From Dictyoglomus sp. (GTDB taxonomy: Bacteria > Dictyoglomota > Dictyoglomia > Dictyoglomales > Dictyoglomaceae), in assembly GCA_025060475.1 (NCBI GenBank), contig JANXBZ010000003.1, positions 1-49,571 on the forward strand: a DNA stretch of 49,571 bases. The letters run 5' to 3'. Under the pieces are notes generated by a model. That model made no database searches. It worked only from the letters and a program-made list of their open reading frames with translations, and had not been told where the DNA came from. Below, one piece after another: positions 31,260-39,582 of this stretch. Made by a program: the position numbers and the translations under genes. Every line of letters begins with the position of its first letter. Within the stretch, counting starts at the first letter, position 1.

Positions 31260-32581
31260 ACAGGATTTTTGGAACTGATGGGATAAGAGGAAAAGTCAAT
31301 GAAGATTTAACTCCTGAGTTTATTTTAAAATTAGGTAAAGTATTAGCTGAGTATTTAGAAGAAAAGGGAAAAATAATAATAGGATATGATACAAGAATTT
31401 CAAGAGACATGCTGAATTTTGCACTACAATCTGGGATACTATCTATGGGAATAGATACCTTAGATGTAGGAATTATTCCAACTCCTGGTATTGCATATCT
31501 TGTTCGTTGTTTAGAACATATTTCTGCAGGAATTGTTATTTCTGCATCACATAATCCTGTAGAATATAATGGAATCAAAATCTTTGGAAAAGATGGTTTT
31601 AAACTTCCTGATAATGTTGAGGAAGAAATAGAAAATTTACTTAAATCTGAAGCTGTTTTATACAGAGGAAAAAAAATAGGTAAAAGGATTGAATTTCCAG
31701 AAGGTAAGAATCTTTATATAAAATTTCTTAAGGAAGTTATAAATTTAGATTTAAGAGGATGGAAGATTTTTTTAGATTGTGCGAATGGATCTGTTTCTGA
31801 AATTGCTCCTATCTTATACAAAGATTTAGGTGCAGAAGTTGTTGCTATTAATTATAACTATGATGGAACAAATATAAATAAAAATTGTGGGGCAGTTTAT
31901 CCCCAAATAGGACTTGAAAATTTCAAAAATTCTGGAGCGACTATTGGATTCACTTTTGATGGGGATGGAGATAGGGTTCTAGCTTTTTCTGAGAAATTTT
32001 CCATAGTTAACGGAGATAAAATTCTTGGAATAATCGCTTTATATTTAAAGAGAAAGAAGAAGCTTAATAAAAATACTGTAGTTGGCACAATCATGACAAA
32101 TTTGGGATTAGAAGAATTTCTTAAAGGACAGGATATTTCTCTTATAAGAACTAAAGTTGGGGATAGATATATTTTGGAAGAGATATTGAATAATAAGTTA
32201 AATCTTGGAGGAGAACCCTCAGGGCATGTTATATTATTTGATTATTTACCTACAGGTGATGGCCTTTTAGCTTCTCTTTTTCTTTTAAAGATCTTAAAAG
32301 AAGAAAATATTTCCTTAGAAGAATTAGCTAATTCTATTCCCCAGTATCCTCAAATAACCGAGAATTTGAACTTAAATAAAAATTATCCAAAGGAAATAAC
32401 AAAAACTCTGGAAGAATTAGTTAAGGAGGTGATAAGGGAAAACAATATTAGATCTATAGTAAGATTCTCAGGAACAGAGTCTTCTGTTTTAAGGATTACT
32501 TTAGAAGGAGATGTTCCTGAAAGCCTTTTAGAGGAATATATGAAAAAAATTAAAAATAAAATAATTTCATTTTTGAACTAA
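31256..32581 (+). CDS. glmM: Phosphoglucosamine mutase
   Basis: 441 residues. It converts glucosamine-6-phosphate to glucosamine-1-phosphate on the way to UDP-GlcNAc for peptidoglycan. The phospho-serine loop ISASHNPVEYNG has S98, the metal loop FDGDGDR lies at 234-240, and the phosphate-binding RFSGTESS is near the C-terminus. It is followed by a glmS ribozyme and glmS, so product and substrate enzymes share one transcript. The last base of its TAA is the base before the ribozyme cleavage site. Confidence 0.95.
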   Translation: MNRIFGTDGIRGKVNEDLTPEFILKLGKVLAEYLEEKGKIIIGYDTRISRDMLNFALQSGILSMGIDTLDVGIIPTPGIAYLVRCLEHISAGIVISASHNPVEYNGIKIFGKDGFKLPDNVEEEIENLLKSEAVLYRGKKIGKRIEFPEGKNLYIKFLKEVINLDLRGWKIFLDCANGSVSEIAPILYKDLGAEVVAINYNYDGTNINKNCGAVYPQIGLENFKNSGATIGFTFDGDGDRVLAFSEKFSIVNGDKILGIIALYLKRKKKLNKNTVVGTIMTNLGLEEFLKGQDISLIRTKVGDRYILEEILNNKLNLGGEPSGHVILFDYLPTGDGLLASLFLLKILKEENISLEELANSIPQYPQITENLNLNKNYPKEITKTLEELVKEVIRENNIRSIVRFSGTESSVLRITLEGDVPESLLEEYMKKIKNKIISFLN

Positions 32582-32735
32582 GCGCCTGGACTTACCCGAT
32601 AAAGGGTAAGTTGACGAGGAGGAGGTTTATCGAGTTTTCGGCGGATGCCTCCAGGTAGTTGCTACCTACCTTAAAGGAAACTCACAAAACTGGTGGGTGA
32701 CCGCCAGGACAAAAGGTTTCCAGTAGCAAAGGTGA
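32582..32735 (+). promoter_or_regulatory. glmS ribozyme riboswitch (glucosamine-6-phosphate)
   Basis: The conserved core is clear: GCGCC at the start, TTGACGAGGAGGAGG, TTTATCGAG and TCGGCGGATGCCTCC. The P3.1-type pairing TTGCTAC with GTAGCAA (32723-32729) and a P4 arm (GGAAAC/GTTTCC with an inner CTGGTGG/CCGCCAG hairpin) are visible. In the family, glucosamine-6-phosphate acts as cofactor for self-cleavage before G+1 (here 32582), which destabilises the glmS message. Cleavage here would fall right after the glmM stop codon. The 3' limit is approximate. Confidence 0.93.
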
Positions 32736-32773
32736 GTAAGGAAGTCTCCTTCTCATAGAAATTTTATTATGAG
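32732..32773 (+). promoter_or_regulatory. Alternative hairpins at the glmS ribosome site
   Basis: Just after the ribozyme core, GTGAG and AAGGA (32732-32742) can pair with TCCTT and CTCAT (32747-32756). CTCATA (32752-32757) can instead pair with TATGAG (32768-32773), whose end belongs to the GAGGAGGAG ribosome site of glmS. The two hairpins exclude each other. Whether this matters for glmS translation is inference. Confidence 0.35.
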
Positions 32774-32785
32774 GAGGAGAAAAAG

Positions 32786-34609
32786 ATGTGTGGTATAATT
32801 GGCTATGTAGGGAAAAATACATGTATTCCTTTTCTCATAAATGGACTAAAAATGTTAGAATACAGAGGTTATGATTCTGCGGGAATTGCAACTTTAGTAG
32901 ATGGGGAAGTAATTATAAAGAAAGTTGTGGGGAAGGTAAAACAGTTAGAAGAAATTGTTGATTATAATGAGAAGAGCTATATTGGTGTGGGACATACTCG
33001 CTGGGCAACTCATGGTGAACCTACAATAGATAATGCACATCCCCATATGGACTGTAATGGACGTTTTATTGTAGTTCATAATGGTATAATTGAAAATTAC
33101 AAAGAATTAAAAGATTATCTAATTGCTAAAGGTCATAAATTTAGAAGTCAAACAGATACAGAAGTTATTGTACATCTAATAGAAGAGGAATTTTTAGAAG
33201 AAAATATTATCTTTTCCTTTAAAAAAGCAATCGAAAAATTAGAGGGTTCTTTTGCCTTGGTAATATTAGATAAAAAGAATCCTACGACTCTTTATGTGAT
33301 CAAAAGGCAGAGTCCTTTAATAGTTGGATTAGGAGAGGAAGAAATATTTGTTGCATCTGACATTCCTGCTCTTTCTCTTTGGGTAGAGAATTATATTTTC
33401 CCAGAAGACGATCAATTAGTAATTCTTTCTCCTAGACGTATAGAAATTTATAACTTAAAAAATAATCTATGTAGATTAAATTTAGAACCTGTAAAAATTC
33501 CCAAAGAGAAAATCTCTGTTGATAAAGGTTCCTATCCTCATTATATGTTAAAAGAAATATATGAACAGCCTGCAGTTTTAAGAGAAATATTTACTGAGGC
33601 TATAGAAAAAAAAGGAAATCTCTTCTTTTTTAAAGATTTCGAAGAAGATTCAATTTTGTGGAAAAAAATAAATAAGATATTTGTAGTTGCCTGTGGAACT
33701 TCCTATCATGCAGGATACTTTGCAAAATATCTATGGGAAGAAGAGTTACCTTATTATGTTGAAGTTGATTATTCTTCAGAATTTAGATATAGAAAGCCAA
33801 AAATAAATGAAAATACACTTTTTATTGCTATAAGTCAATCAGGAGAGACTGCTGATACTATTGCAGCATTAAGATTAGCAAAGGAAAAAGGAGCAAAAAT
33901 TCTGTCTTTAACTAATAATCCTAGAAGCACTATCGCAAGAGAAAGCGATTTTAATTTGTTTCTAAGATCGGGAATAGAAATAGGGGTGGCAGCAACAAAA
34001 ACATTTATAGCAGAATTGGCTTTTATCTATCTTTTGAAAGAATATATAAAGCAGAGACTATATGGAGAGAATGGTGTAAATTGGGATAATTTAAGAAGAA
34101 TACCAGTATATTTAGAAAAAATTTTGTCTAATTCAAATTCAATAAAAGAAATAGCATATAAATATTCAAAAATGAAAAATTTTCTTTATATAGCAAGAGG
34201 AAGAAATTTTCCTTTAATTTTAGAAGGAGCGTTAAAATTAAAAGAGATATCCTATATTCATGCTGAAGGAGTATCAGCAGGAGAAATGAAACATGGGCCT
34301 ATTGCTTTGCTAGATAAAAATACCCCAGTAATGGCAATAGCAGTTGAGGATGAAACCTATAATAAAATTTTTTCAAATTTAGAAGAAGTAAAAGCGAGAA
34401 AAGCACCAATTATTGCTATTGCTAGCGAAGGAGATAAAAAGATTTTGGATATTGCTAATGATGTGATTTATATTCCCAAATTTGATCCAAAATATTATCC
34501 TTTTTTTGTAACAATTCCTTTGCAACTTTTTGCCTATTATGTTGCTGAGAAGTTAGAAAGAGAGATTGATCAACCAAGAAATTTGGCAAAATCTGTTACA
34601 GTGGAATAG
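32786..34609 (+). CDS. glmS: Glutamine-fructose-6-phosphate aminotransferase
   Basis: 607 residues, full length. It makes glucosamine-6-phosphate from fructose-6-phosphate and glutamine, the first committed step to UDP-GlcNAc. The N-terminal glutaminase domain begins with the nucleophile Cys2 (MCGIIGYVG) and has GHTRWATHGEP. Two SIS isomerase domains follow (ACGTSYHAG, SQSGETADT) and the C-terminal DQPRNLAKSVTVE is conserved. Expression is controlled by the ribozyme upstream. acpS follows after 3 bases. Confidence 0.97.
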   Translation: MCGIIGYVGKNTCIPFLINGLKMLEYRGYDSAGIATLVDGEVIIKKVVGKVKQLEEIVDYNEKSYIGVGHTRWATHGEPTIDNAHPHMDCNGRFIVVHNGIIENYKELKDYLIAKGHKFRSQTDTEVIVHLIEEEFLEENIIFSFKKAIEKLEGSFALVILDKKNPTTLYVIKRQSPLIVGLGEEEIFVASDIPALSLWVENYIFPEDDQLVILSPRRIEIYNLKNNLCRLNLEPVKIPKEKISVDKGSYPHYMLKEIYEQPAVLREIFTEAIEKKGNLFFFKDFEEDSILWKKINKIFVVACGTSYHAGYFAKYLWEEELPYYVEVDYSSEFRYRKPKINENTLFIAISQSGETADTIAALRLAKEKGAKILSLTNNPRSTIARESDFNLFLRSGIEIGVAATKTFIAELAFIYLLKEYIKQRLYGENGVNWDNLRRIPVYLEKILSNSNSIKEIAYKYSKMKNFLYIARGRNFPLILEGALKLKEISYIHAEGVSAGEMKHGPIALLDKNTPVMAIAVEDETYNKIFSNLEEVKARKAPIIAIASEGDKKILDIANDVIYIPKFDPKYYPFFVTIPLQLFAYYVAEKLEREIDQPRNLAKSVTVE

Positions 34610-34612
34610 CAT

Positions 34613-34999
34613 ATGGAAGAAAATTTAAAAATACTTGGAATAGGTCTAGATATAGTAGAAATTGATAGAATTAGAGAGGCAGTTATAAAACATAAAAATT
34701 TCTTAGAGAGAATTCTTTCATTAGAGGAGAGACGACAAATAAGTAGCAAAAAAAATAACCTTTCCTCTATTGCTGTAAGATTTTCGGCAAAAGAGGCGTT
34801 TATTAAAGCATTAGGTGGTAAATTTGAAGGATGGTGTTGGAGAGATGTAGAAATATTGACTGGTGTAAATGGAAAACCAGAAATAAGATTAAAAAACAAG
34901 GCCTTAGAGGAGGCAGTAAAGAGAGGAATAAAAGATATTAAAGTAAGTCTTTCTCATTCTAATAAATATGCTGTAGCAGTTGTTATAATATTAGGCTAG
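34613..34999 (+). CDS. acpS: Holo-[acyl-carrier-protein] synthase
   Basis: 128 residues. It transfers 4'-phosphopantetheine from CoA to acyl carrier protein. The metal-binding GIGLDIVEIDRI has D13, and the RFSAKEAFIKALG helix has E61. The length is that of the AcpS class. The start is 3 bases after glmS, so it belongs to the glmM-glmS transcript. No fatty-acid genes are near. Confidence 0.93.
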   Translation: MEENLKILGIGLDIVEIDRIREAVIKHKNFLERILSLEERRQISSKKNNLSSIAVRFSAKEAFIKALGGKFEGWCWRDVEILTGVNGKPEIRLKNKALEEAVKRGIKDIKVSLSHSNKYAVAVVIILG

Positions 35000-35009
35000 G
35001 GGGGATTCT

Positions 35010-35936
35010 ATGAAGGAGAGTCCATTGGAGAATTTAAGAAAAAAATTGGAGGATATTAGAAAAATTCTAGGAGATATAATCGTTCCGAATCCAAGAAAAC
35101 TTCAAGAAAATTGTGAGAAGTTTGTAATTATGAGACAAGAAATACAGGATTTAGTTGAGAAATTAAATGATCTGAAAGTATCTATCGAACCCGAATTAAT
35201 TCGATTAAGAGAAATAGATTCTTTAGCAAAATCAAACCTAAAAGTATTTAACAAGGGATTAAAAAATTCTTCTATATTTTCAAGATCTTCATCATATCCT
35301 AAGGAATTTTGGTGGTGGCATATATTGGAAATTTATAGACTTGAAAAAAAGAAAAAAATGAAAAAAATTCTATTATCTACAGGAATATTAGTAATTATTT
35401 TCATTGGTACGATTTTGTTTTTTAGATTTTATAAAACACCAGAAGAAGAATTTTTAAATTCTTTATCCTCTATAGATAGATTAATAGAAGAAAAAAAATA
35501 CGAGGAAGCAGAAAATAAAGCGCAAAAGCTTACAGAAGAATTTCCAAATAGAATAGAGGCTTGGTTAAAACTTGGGATTATTCAAGAATTAAAGGGTTAT
35601 TCTAATTTTGTTTCGACATATAATAAGGCTAAAAGTTTATGTAAAAATGAAGATGAATTTTATATGAACAGAGCAATGGAATATTTTAAAATCAAGGAAT
35701 TTAAAAAAGCAGAAAAGGATATAAAGAAAATCTTAGAGAAAAACAGTGAAAATCCACAAGCTTTGTATATATTAGGTTCTATATATGAAGAAGAAGGGAG
35801 ATTATTTGATGCTTTAAACTTATTTAAAAAAATAGAATCCTTAGGAGATAAAGTAGACCCGCAACTTATGGCAATGACAAAAATACGATTAGGACTACTT
35901 ATGCAAAAAATTCCAGCTTCGATTCCTTTGAAATAG
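35010..35936 (+). CDS. Membrane protein with coiled coil and TPR repeats
   Basis: 308 residues; no named family recognised. The N-terminal 100 residues are charged and helical, probably coiled coil (LENLRKKLEDIRKILG, QEIQDLVEKLNDLKV). A WWW patch comes before a basic stretch, and a transmembrane helix follows near 120-140 (ILLSTGILVIIFIGTILFF). The C-terminal part has tetratricopeptide-like repeats (IEAWLKLGIIQELKG, PQALYILGSIYEEEGRLFDAL). By the positive-inside rule the coiled coil is cytosolic and the repeats lie outside. It follows acpS by 10 bases behind a GGGGGG site. It probably acts as a scaffold; the partner is unknown. Confidence 0.65.
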   Translation: MKESPLENLRKKLEDIRKILGDIIVPNPRKLQENCEKFVIMRQEIQDLVEKLNDLKVSIEPELIRLREIDSLAKSNLKVFNKGLKNSSIFSRSSSYPKEFWWWHILEIYRLEKKKKMKKILLSTGILVIIFIGTILFFRFYKTPEEEFLNSLSSIDRLIEEKKYEEAENKAQKLTEEFPNRIEAWLKLGIIQELKGYSNFVSTYNKAKSLCKNEDEFYMNRAMEYFKIKEFKKAEKDIKKILEKNSENPQALYILGSIYEEEGRLFDALNLFKKIESLGDKVDPQLMAMTKIRLGLLMQKIPASIPLK

Positions 35937-35949
35937 TTTAAGAATAAAC

Positions 35950-35978
35950 TTGAAAAAAACATTAAAAAATGATATATA
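35950..35978 (+). promoter_or_regulatory. Promoter of the 6S-like RNA
   Basis: -35 TTGAAA (35950-35955), spacer of 17, -10 TATATA (35973-35978). A start near 35986 would begin the structured RNA. Confidence 0.55.
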
Positions 35979-35985
35979 TTGAATC

Positions 35986-36166
35986 AGAGAGCCCTGCTGT
36001 GTGCGTGGTGTGGACGTGTCCTTGGCTCAACACCTTTTCTAGATAAGCCAATATCTTCTCTTGGGATTGCGGCTCTTACGAGCTACATAACCAAGAGAAG
36101 TGAGGCTTAAAAGTATGGGGAAGAGGGCGCAAAGGCATGTGACATCACGGCACAGCGGGGATTTTT
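35986..36166 (+). ncRNA. ssrS: Probable 6S RNA
   Basis: About 180 bases with no reading frame. The ends pair: CCCTGCTGTG (35992-36001) with CACAGCGGGG (36152-36161), GTGGTGT (36005-36011) with ACATCAC (36143-36149), and CCTT (36020-36023) with AAGG (36133-36136). A large unpaired bubble follows on both sides. A distal arm comes next: AAGCC/GGCTT (36045-36049 with 36104-36108), then CTTCTCTTGG/CCAAGAGAAG. A closing stem, central bubble and long arm are the 6S layout, and the AGCCAATAT and GGCTTAAAA stretches resemble E. coli 6S. 6S binds the housekeeping RNA polymerase by mimicking an open promoter. Closing stem plus T5 serves as terminator. Confidence 0.75.
36152..36166 (+). terminator. Terminator formed by the 6S closing stem
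   Basis: The 3' strand CACAGCGGGG of the closing stem is followed by ATTTTT. Pairing with the 5' end gives a G+C-rich stem next to a T run, as in an intrinsic terminator, although the enclosed loop is the whole RNA. Some read-through into alaS (36188) is possible, because no other alaS promoter was found. Confidence 0.4.
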
Positions 36167-36187
36167 AGTAATAAAAACTTAAGGAAA

Positions 36188-38794
36188 ATGAGAATAAGTC
36201 AAGAAATAAGAGAAAAATTTATTAAATATTTCGTTGGAAGGGGACATTTGCACCTTCCCAGTGCTTCTTTAGTTCCTAGTGATGATCCGACTTTACTTTT
36301 TACCACTGCGGGAATGGTTCCTTTTAAACCATATTTTTTAGGACAAGGAACACCTCCAGCAAAAAGAATAACCACAATTCAAAAGTGCTTTAGGACTACA
36401 GATATAGAAAAAGTTGGATTTACCCCTCGACATCTTACTTTTTTAGAGATGCTTGGTAATTTTTCCTTAGGAGATTATTTTAAGAAAGAAGCAATAGAAT
36501 TTGCTTATGAATTCCTCATAAAAGAACTCCAGTTGCCTTTATCTTCTATATGGATTTCTATCTTTGAAGAAGATGATGAAGCTTTTGAGATTTGGAATAA
36601 ACATATTGGAATTCCTGCGGAAAGAATAGTTAGGTTAGGTAAAGAAGATAACTTTTGGGGACCACCAGGACCAACAGGGCCTTGTGGTCCATGTTCAGAA
36701 ATTTATTATGATTTTGGGCCTAAAAACAAAGGAGAAGAAAATTGTAAACCTGGAGATCCATGTGATAGATTTATGGAGATTTGGAATCTTGTATTTATGA
36801 CATATTATATGGACGAGGAAGGAAAGTTAACTCCTCTTCCTCAGAAAAACATTGATACGGGAATGGGTTTAGAGAGAATTACCACTATTGTGGAAGAGGC
36901 TGTTAATGTGTTTGATACTGATCTTTTTCAACCACTGATACAGGAGATTAGAAAATTAATAAATCAAGAAGATAGGGTTATAGAAAGAATAATTTCAGAC
37001 CATATAAGGGGTATAACCTTTCTCATGGGAGATGGGGTTGTTCCTACGAATGATGGGAGAGGTTATGTCCTAAGAAGGCTAATAAGAAGAGCAGAAAGAA
37101 AAGCCTTTGAAAAAGGGATTAAAGAGCCTTTCTTATATAATTTAGTTCCAAAGGTTATTGAAATTATGAAATCCTTTTATCCCGAATTGGTTTCTAAAAA
37201 AGATTTTATAATGAGAATATTAAAAAAAGAAGAGGAACAGTTTTTAAAAACCTTAGAACAAGGTCTTTATCTTTTAGATACTATATCAAGAGAAGGAATA
37301 ACAGAATTATCTGGGGATTTTGTGTTTAGACTCTACGATACCTATGGATTTCCTTTGGAATTAACTCTTGAAATAGCCCAAGAAAAGGGATGGAAAGTAG
37401 ATTTAGAGGGTTTTAATAAGGCAATGGAGGAACAAAAAAGGAAAGCGAGAATTTCTTTAGAGGAAAAACTAGAAAGTATATGGATAAATCTCTCCGATGA
37501 GGAAATATATGAGTTAAGAGAAATTCCTCCTACTGAATTTGTAGGTTATGATGTGTTAGAAACCAAATCTAAGGTTTTATTCTTTCTTCAAGGAAAACAT
37601 GGGAGGATAATTAAACCTTCCGAGGAAATTTATCTTATATTAGATAAAACACCTTTTTATGCAGAAAGTGGAGGTCAGGTAGCAGATAAAGGAGTAATAG
37701 TTGGTGAAGATGTTGAAGTTGTTGTAAATGATGTCCAGAAATTAGGAGAAAAATTCTATGTTCATAAAGGAAGGGTAGTTAAAGGAGAATTAGAAGAGGG
37801 AATGGAAGTTATTGCAAGAGTTGATAAAGAGTCGAGAGAAAGTGTTCAAAGACATCATACTGCAACTCATCTTTTACATTATGCTTTAAGAAAGACTTTA
37901 GGGAATCATGTTATGCAGTCAGGATCTCTTGTTTCTCCTGAATTTTTAAGATTTGATTTTACCCATTATCAACCTTTAACATTTTCAGAAATTGAAGAAA
38001 TAGAGCGAATTATAAATTCATCCATAGTTTCTAATTATAAAGTAGAAAAGATATATACTACTTTAGAAAAAGCAAGAGAAATGGGGGCTTTAGCTTTATT
38101 TACTGAAAAATATCAAAGAGAGGTAAGAGTTATAAAAATAAATGATATAAGTATGGAGCTTTGTGGAGGAACTCATGTAGAATATACAGGAGATATTGGG
38201 TTATTTATTATAGTAAAGGAAGAAGGAATTGGAAGTGGAATAAGAAGAGTATTTGCATTGTGTGGACTTAAAGCATGGGAGTATATTAATTCTCAGAAGA
38301 AAGCTTTAAATGATATTTATGGCTTATTAAGAGTTAATAACTTAGATGATTTAAATCAAAGACTTGTAAAAATATTAAGTTCTTTAGAGGAGAAGGATAA
38401 TAAAATTAAAAATCTTGAGAATATAATATTAGAATATGAAGCTAAGAGAATATTAGAGAGGGTGATTTCAAAAGATAACGTGAATATCTTCATAGAAAAG
38501 GTTAATCTTCCATCTATTGATTTAGTAAGAAGATTAGGAGATTATTTAAAAAGTAAAAAACCTGATAGTTTAATTATCCTGGGTATTGATCAAGAAGATA
38601 AAACTTCTATAAATATTATGATATCTCCAAGTTTAGTTAAAAAGGGAATTCTTGCTAAAGATATTGCGAATATGTTAAATGAAAAGTTAAAGGGAAAAGG
38701 AGGAGGAAGAGATACTTTTGCTCAAATAAATATAGATAAGATTGATAATTTAAAAACAATAGAGAAAATATTAACAGAATGGCTCGAGAAATAA
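36188..38794 (+). CDS. alaS: Alanine-tRNA ligase
   Basis: 868 residues, full length. It charges tRNA-Ala in the cytosol. The class II catalytic domain (FTTAGMVPFKPYFLG, TFLEMLGNFSLGDYF, GMGLERITTI), the editing domain with the zinc motifs HHTATHLLH and CGGTHV, and the C-terminal glycine-rich C-Ala domain (KGKGGGRDTFAQ) are all present. It starts 22 bases after the 6S-like RNA. Confidence 0.97.
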   Translation: MRISQEIREKFIKYFVGRGHLHLPSASLVPSDDPTLLFTTAGMVPFKPYFLGQGTPPAKRITTIQKCFRTTDIEKVGFTPRHLTFLEMLGNFSLGDYFKKEAIEFAYEFLIKELQLPLSSIWISIFEEDDEAFEIWNKHIGIPAERIVRLGKEDNFWGPPGPTGPCGPCSEIYYDFGPKNKGEENCKPGDPCDRFMEIWNLVFMTYYMDEEGKLTPLPQKNIDTGMGLERITTIVEEAVNVFDTDLFQPLIQEIRKLINQEDRVIERIISDHIRGITFLMGDGVVPTNDGRGYVLRRLIRRAERKAFEKGIKEPFLYNLVPKVIEIMKSFYPELVSKKDFIMRILKKEEEQFLKTLEQGLYLLDTISREGITELSGDFVFRLYDTYGFPLELTLEIAQEKGWKVDLEGFNKAMEEQKRKARISLEEKLESIWINLSDEEIYELREIPPTEFVGYDVLETKSKVLFFLQGKHGRIIKPSEEIYLILDKTPFYAESGGQVADKGVIVGEDVEVVVNDVQKLGEKFYVHKGRVVKGELEEGMEVIARVDKESRESVQRHHTATHLLHYALRKTLGNHVMQSGSLVSPEFLRFDFTHYQPLTFSEIEEIERIINSSIVSNYKVEKIYTTLEKAREMGALALFTEKYQREVRVIKINDISMELCGGTHVEYTGDIGLFIIVKEEGIGSGIRRVFALCGLKAWEYINSQKKALNDIYGLLRVNNLDDLNQRLVKILSSLEEKDNKIKNLENIILEYEAKRILERVISKDNVNIFIEKVNLPSIDLVRRLGDYLKSKKPDSLIILGIDQEDKTSINIMISPSLVKKGILAKDIANMLNEKLKGKGGGRDTFAQINIDKIDNLKTIEKILTEWLEK

Positions 38795-38796
38795 TT

Positions 38797-39213
38797 ATGG
38801 GAAGATGGTTAGCCATAGATTGGGGAGAAAAATATATAGGGTTAGCTATATCTGATCCTTTAGGAATTATATCTCAGGGATTAGGGGTATTTGAGAATAG
38901 GGGAAAAAAAGAGTTTTTAAATCTTATTAAGAAAATATTAAATGATTACTCTATAAAAGGTTTTGTTTTAGGATTACCTATATCATTAAAGGGAGAAGAA
39001 ACTCAAAGAACTTTACAAATTAAAAAAATAGGCTTGATTTTAGAGAAAAATTTTTCATTACCTGTATATTTTGTTGATGAAAGGTTTTCTACCATCGAGG
39101 CAGAAAAAGTGTTGATTCAAGGAAATGTAAGAAGAGAGAAGAGAAAAATTATAAAGAATCAGCAATCCGCTATTATAATTCTTAATAAATTTCTTGCACA
39201 GATTTCTTCTTGA
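38797..39213 (+). CDS. ruvX: YqgF/RuvX-family nuclease
   Basis: 138 residues from ATG 38797, two bases after the alaS stop; an in-frame ATG at 38779 inside alaS is the alternative. RNase H-like fold: the first acidic residue is D8 in WLAIDWGEKYIGLA, GFVLGLPISLKGEE follows, and VDERFSTIEAE carries the later acids. The family acts in 16S rRNA 5'-end processing and has also been proposed as a Holliday-junction resolvase. The position after alaS is common in bacteria. Confidence 0.9.
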   Translation: MGRWLAIDWGEKYIGLAISDPLGIISQGLGVFENRGKKEFLNLIKKILNDYSIKGFVLGLPISLKGEETQRTLQIKKIGLILEKNFSLPVYFVDERFSTIEAEKVLIQGNVRREKRKIIKNQQSAIIILNKFLAQISS

Positions 39214-39238
39214 CTATAATAATTATAAAATTTATAAT
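39210..39238 (+). promoter_or_regulatory. Promoter for tRNA-Val and the thrS leader
   Basis: -35 TTGACT (39210-39215), spacer of 17, -10 TATAAT (39233-39238). Transcription would start near 39245, 4 bases before the tRNA. The -35 overlaps the ruvX stop codon. Confidence 0.75.
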
Positions 39239-39248
39239 TTTAGCCAAA

Positions 39249-39323
39249 GGGCGCGTAGCTCAGTGGAAGAGCACTATCTTGACGCGGTAGGGGTCGGTGG
39301 TTCAATCCCACCCGCGCCCACCA
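39249..39323 (+). tRNA. tRNA-Val (anticodon GAC)
   Basis: 75 bases including an encoded CCA end. The acceptor GGGCGCG pairs with CGCGCCC, D-arm GCTC/GAGC, anticodon arm CTATC/GGTAG around the loop TTGACGC, T-arm GGTGG/CCACC around TTCAATC. The anticodon is GAC, so it reads GUC and GUU valine codons. It lies on the same transcript as the thrS leader, with no terminator between them. Confidence 0.96.
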
Positions 39324-39329
39324 TAAAGT

Positions 39330-39562
39330 AAAGGCAAAGAAGAGGAGAGTACCCTTACTAAAGCTTTCAGAGAGGAAGGGAAAGGGTGAGAGTCCTTCTA
39401 AGCTTTAGAAGGGGAAGACCACCTCTGAGCTTTTTTACTGAAATCTCTTCTGAGAGAGTAAGTAAAAACGGGTAATTCCGTTAGAAATCAAAGTGGGTGA
39501 AAAAACCAATTAAGGTGGAACCACGGTGCTCCCGTCCTTTTATGGCGGGAGCTTTACTTTTA
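39330..39562 (+). promoter_or_regulatory. T-box leader of thrS (tRNA-Thr sensing)
   Basis: The T-box sequence AAGGTGGAACCACGG lies at 39512-39526. Upstream is a long structured stem I region. Its likely specifier is ACC (Thr) at 39418-39420 in GGGAAGACCA, which agrees with the gene controlled. In the family, uncharged tRNA-Thr pairs with specifier and T-box bulge and stabilises the antiterminator, so thrS is made when threonine charging is low. The 5' limit is approximate, because the transcript starts before the tRNA. Confidence 0.92.
39528..39562 (+). terminator. T-box-controlled intrinsic terminator
   Basis: GCTCCCG (39528-39534) pairs with CGGGAGC (39546-39552), followed by a T-rich run. 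The 5' arm directly follows the T-box sequence, whose bases would form the competing antiterminator. Confidence 0.9.
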
Positions 39563-39582
39563 AAAACAAGGAGGAGAGATAT

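Noticed and set aside
39526-39582. Upstream extension of thrS
   Set aside because: The extra codons lie in the T-box terminator hairpin; the ATG at 39583 has a strong AAGGAGGAG site.
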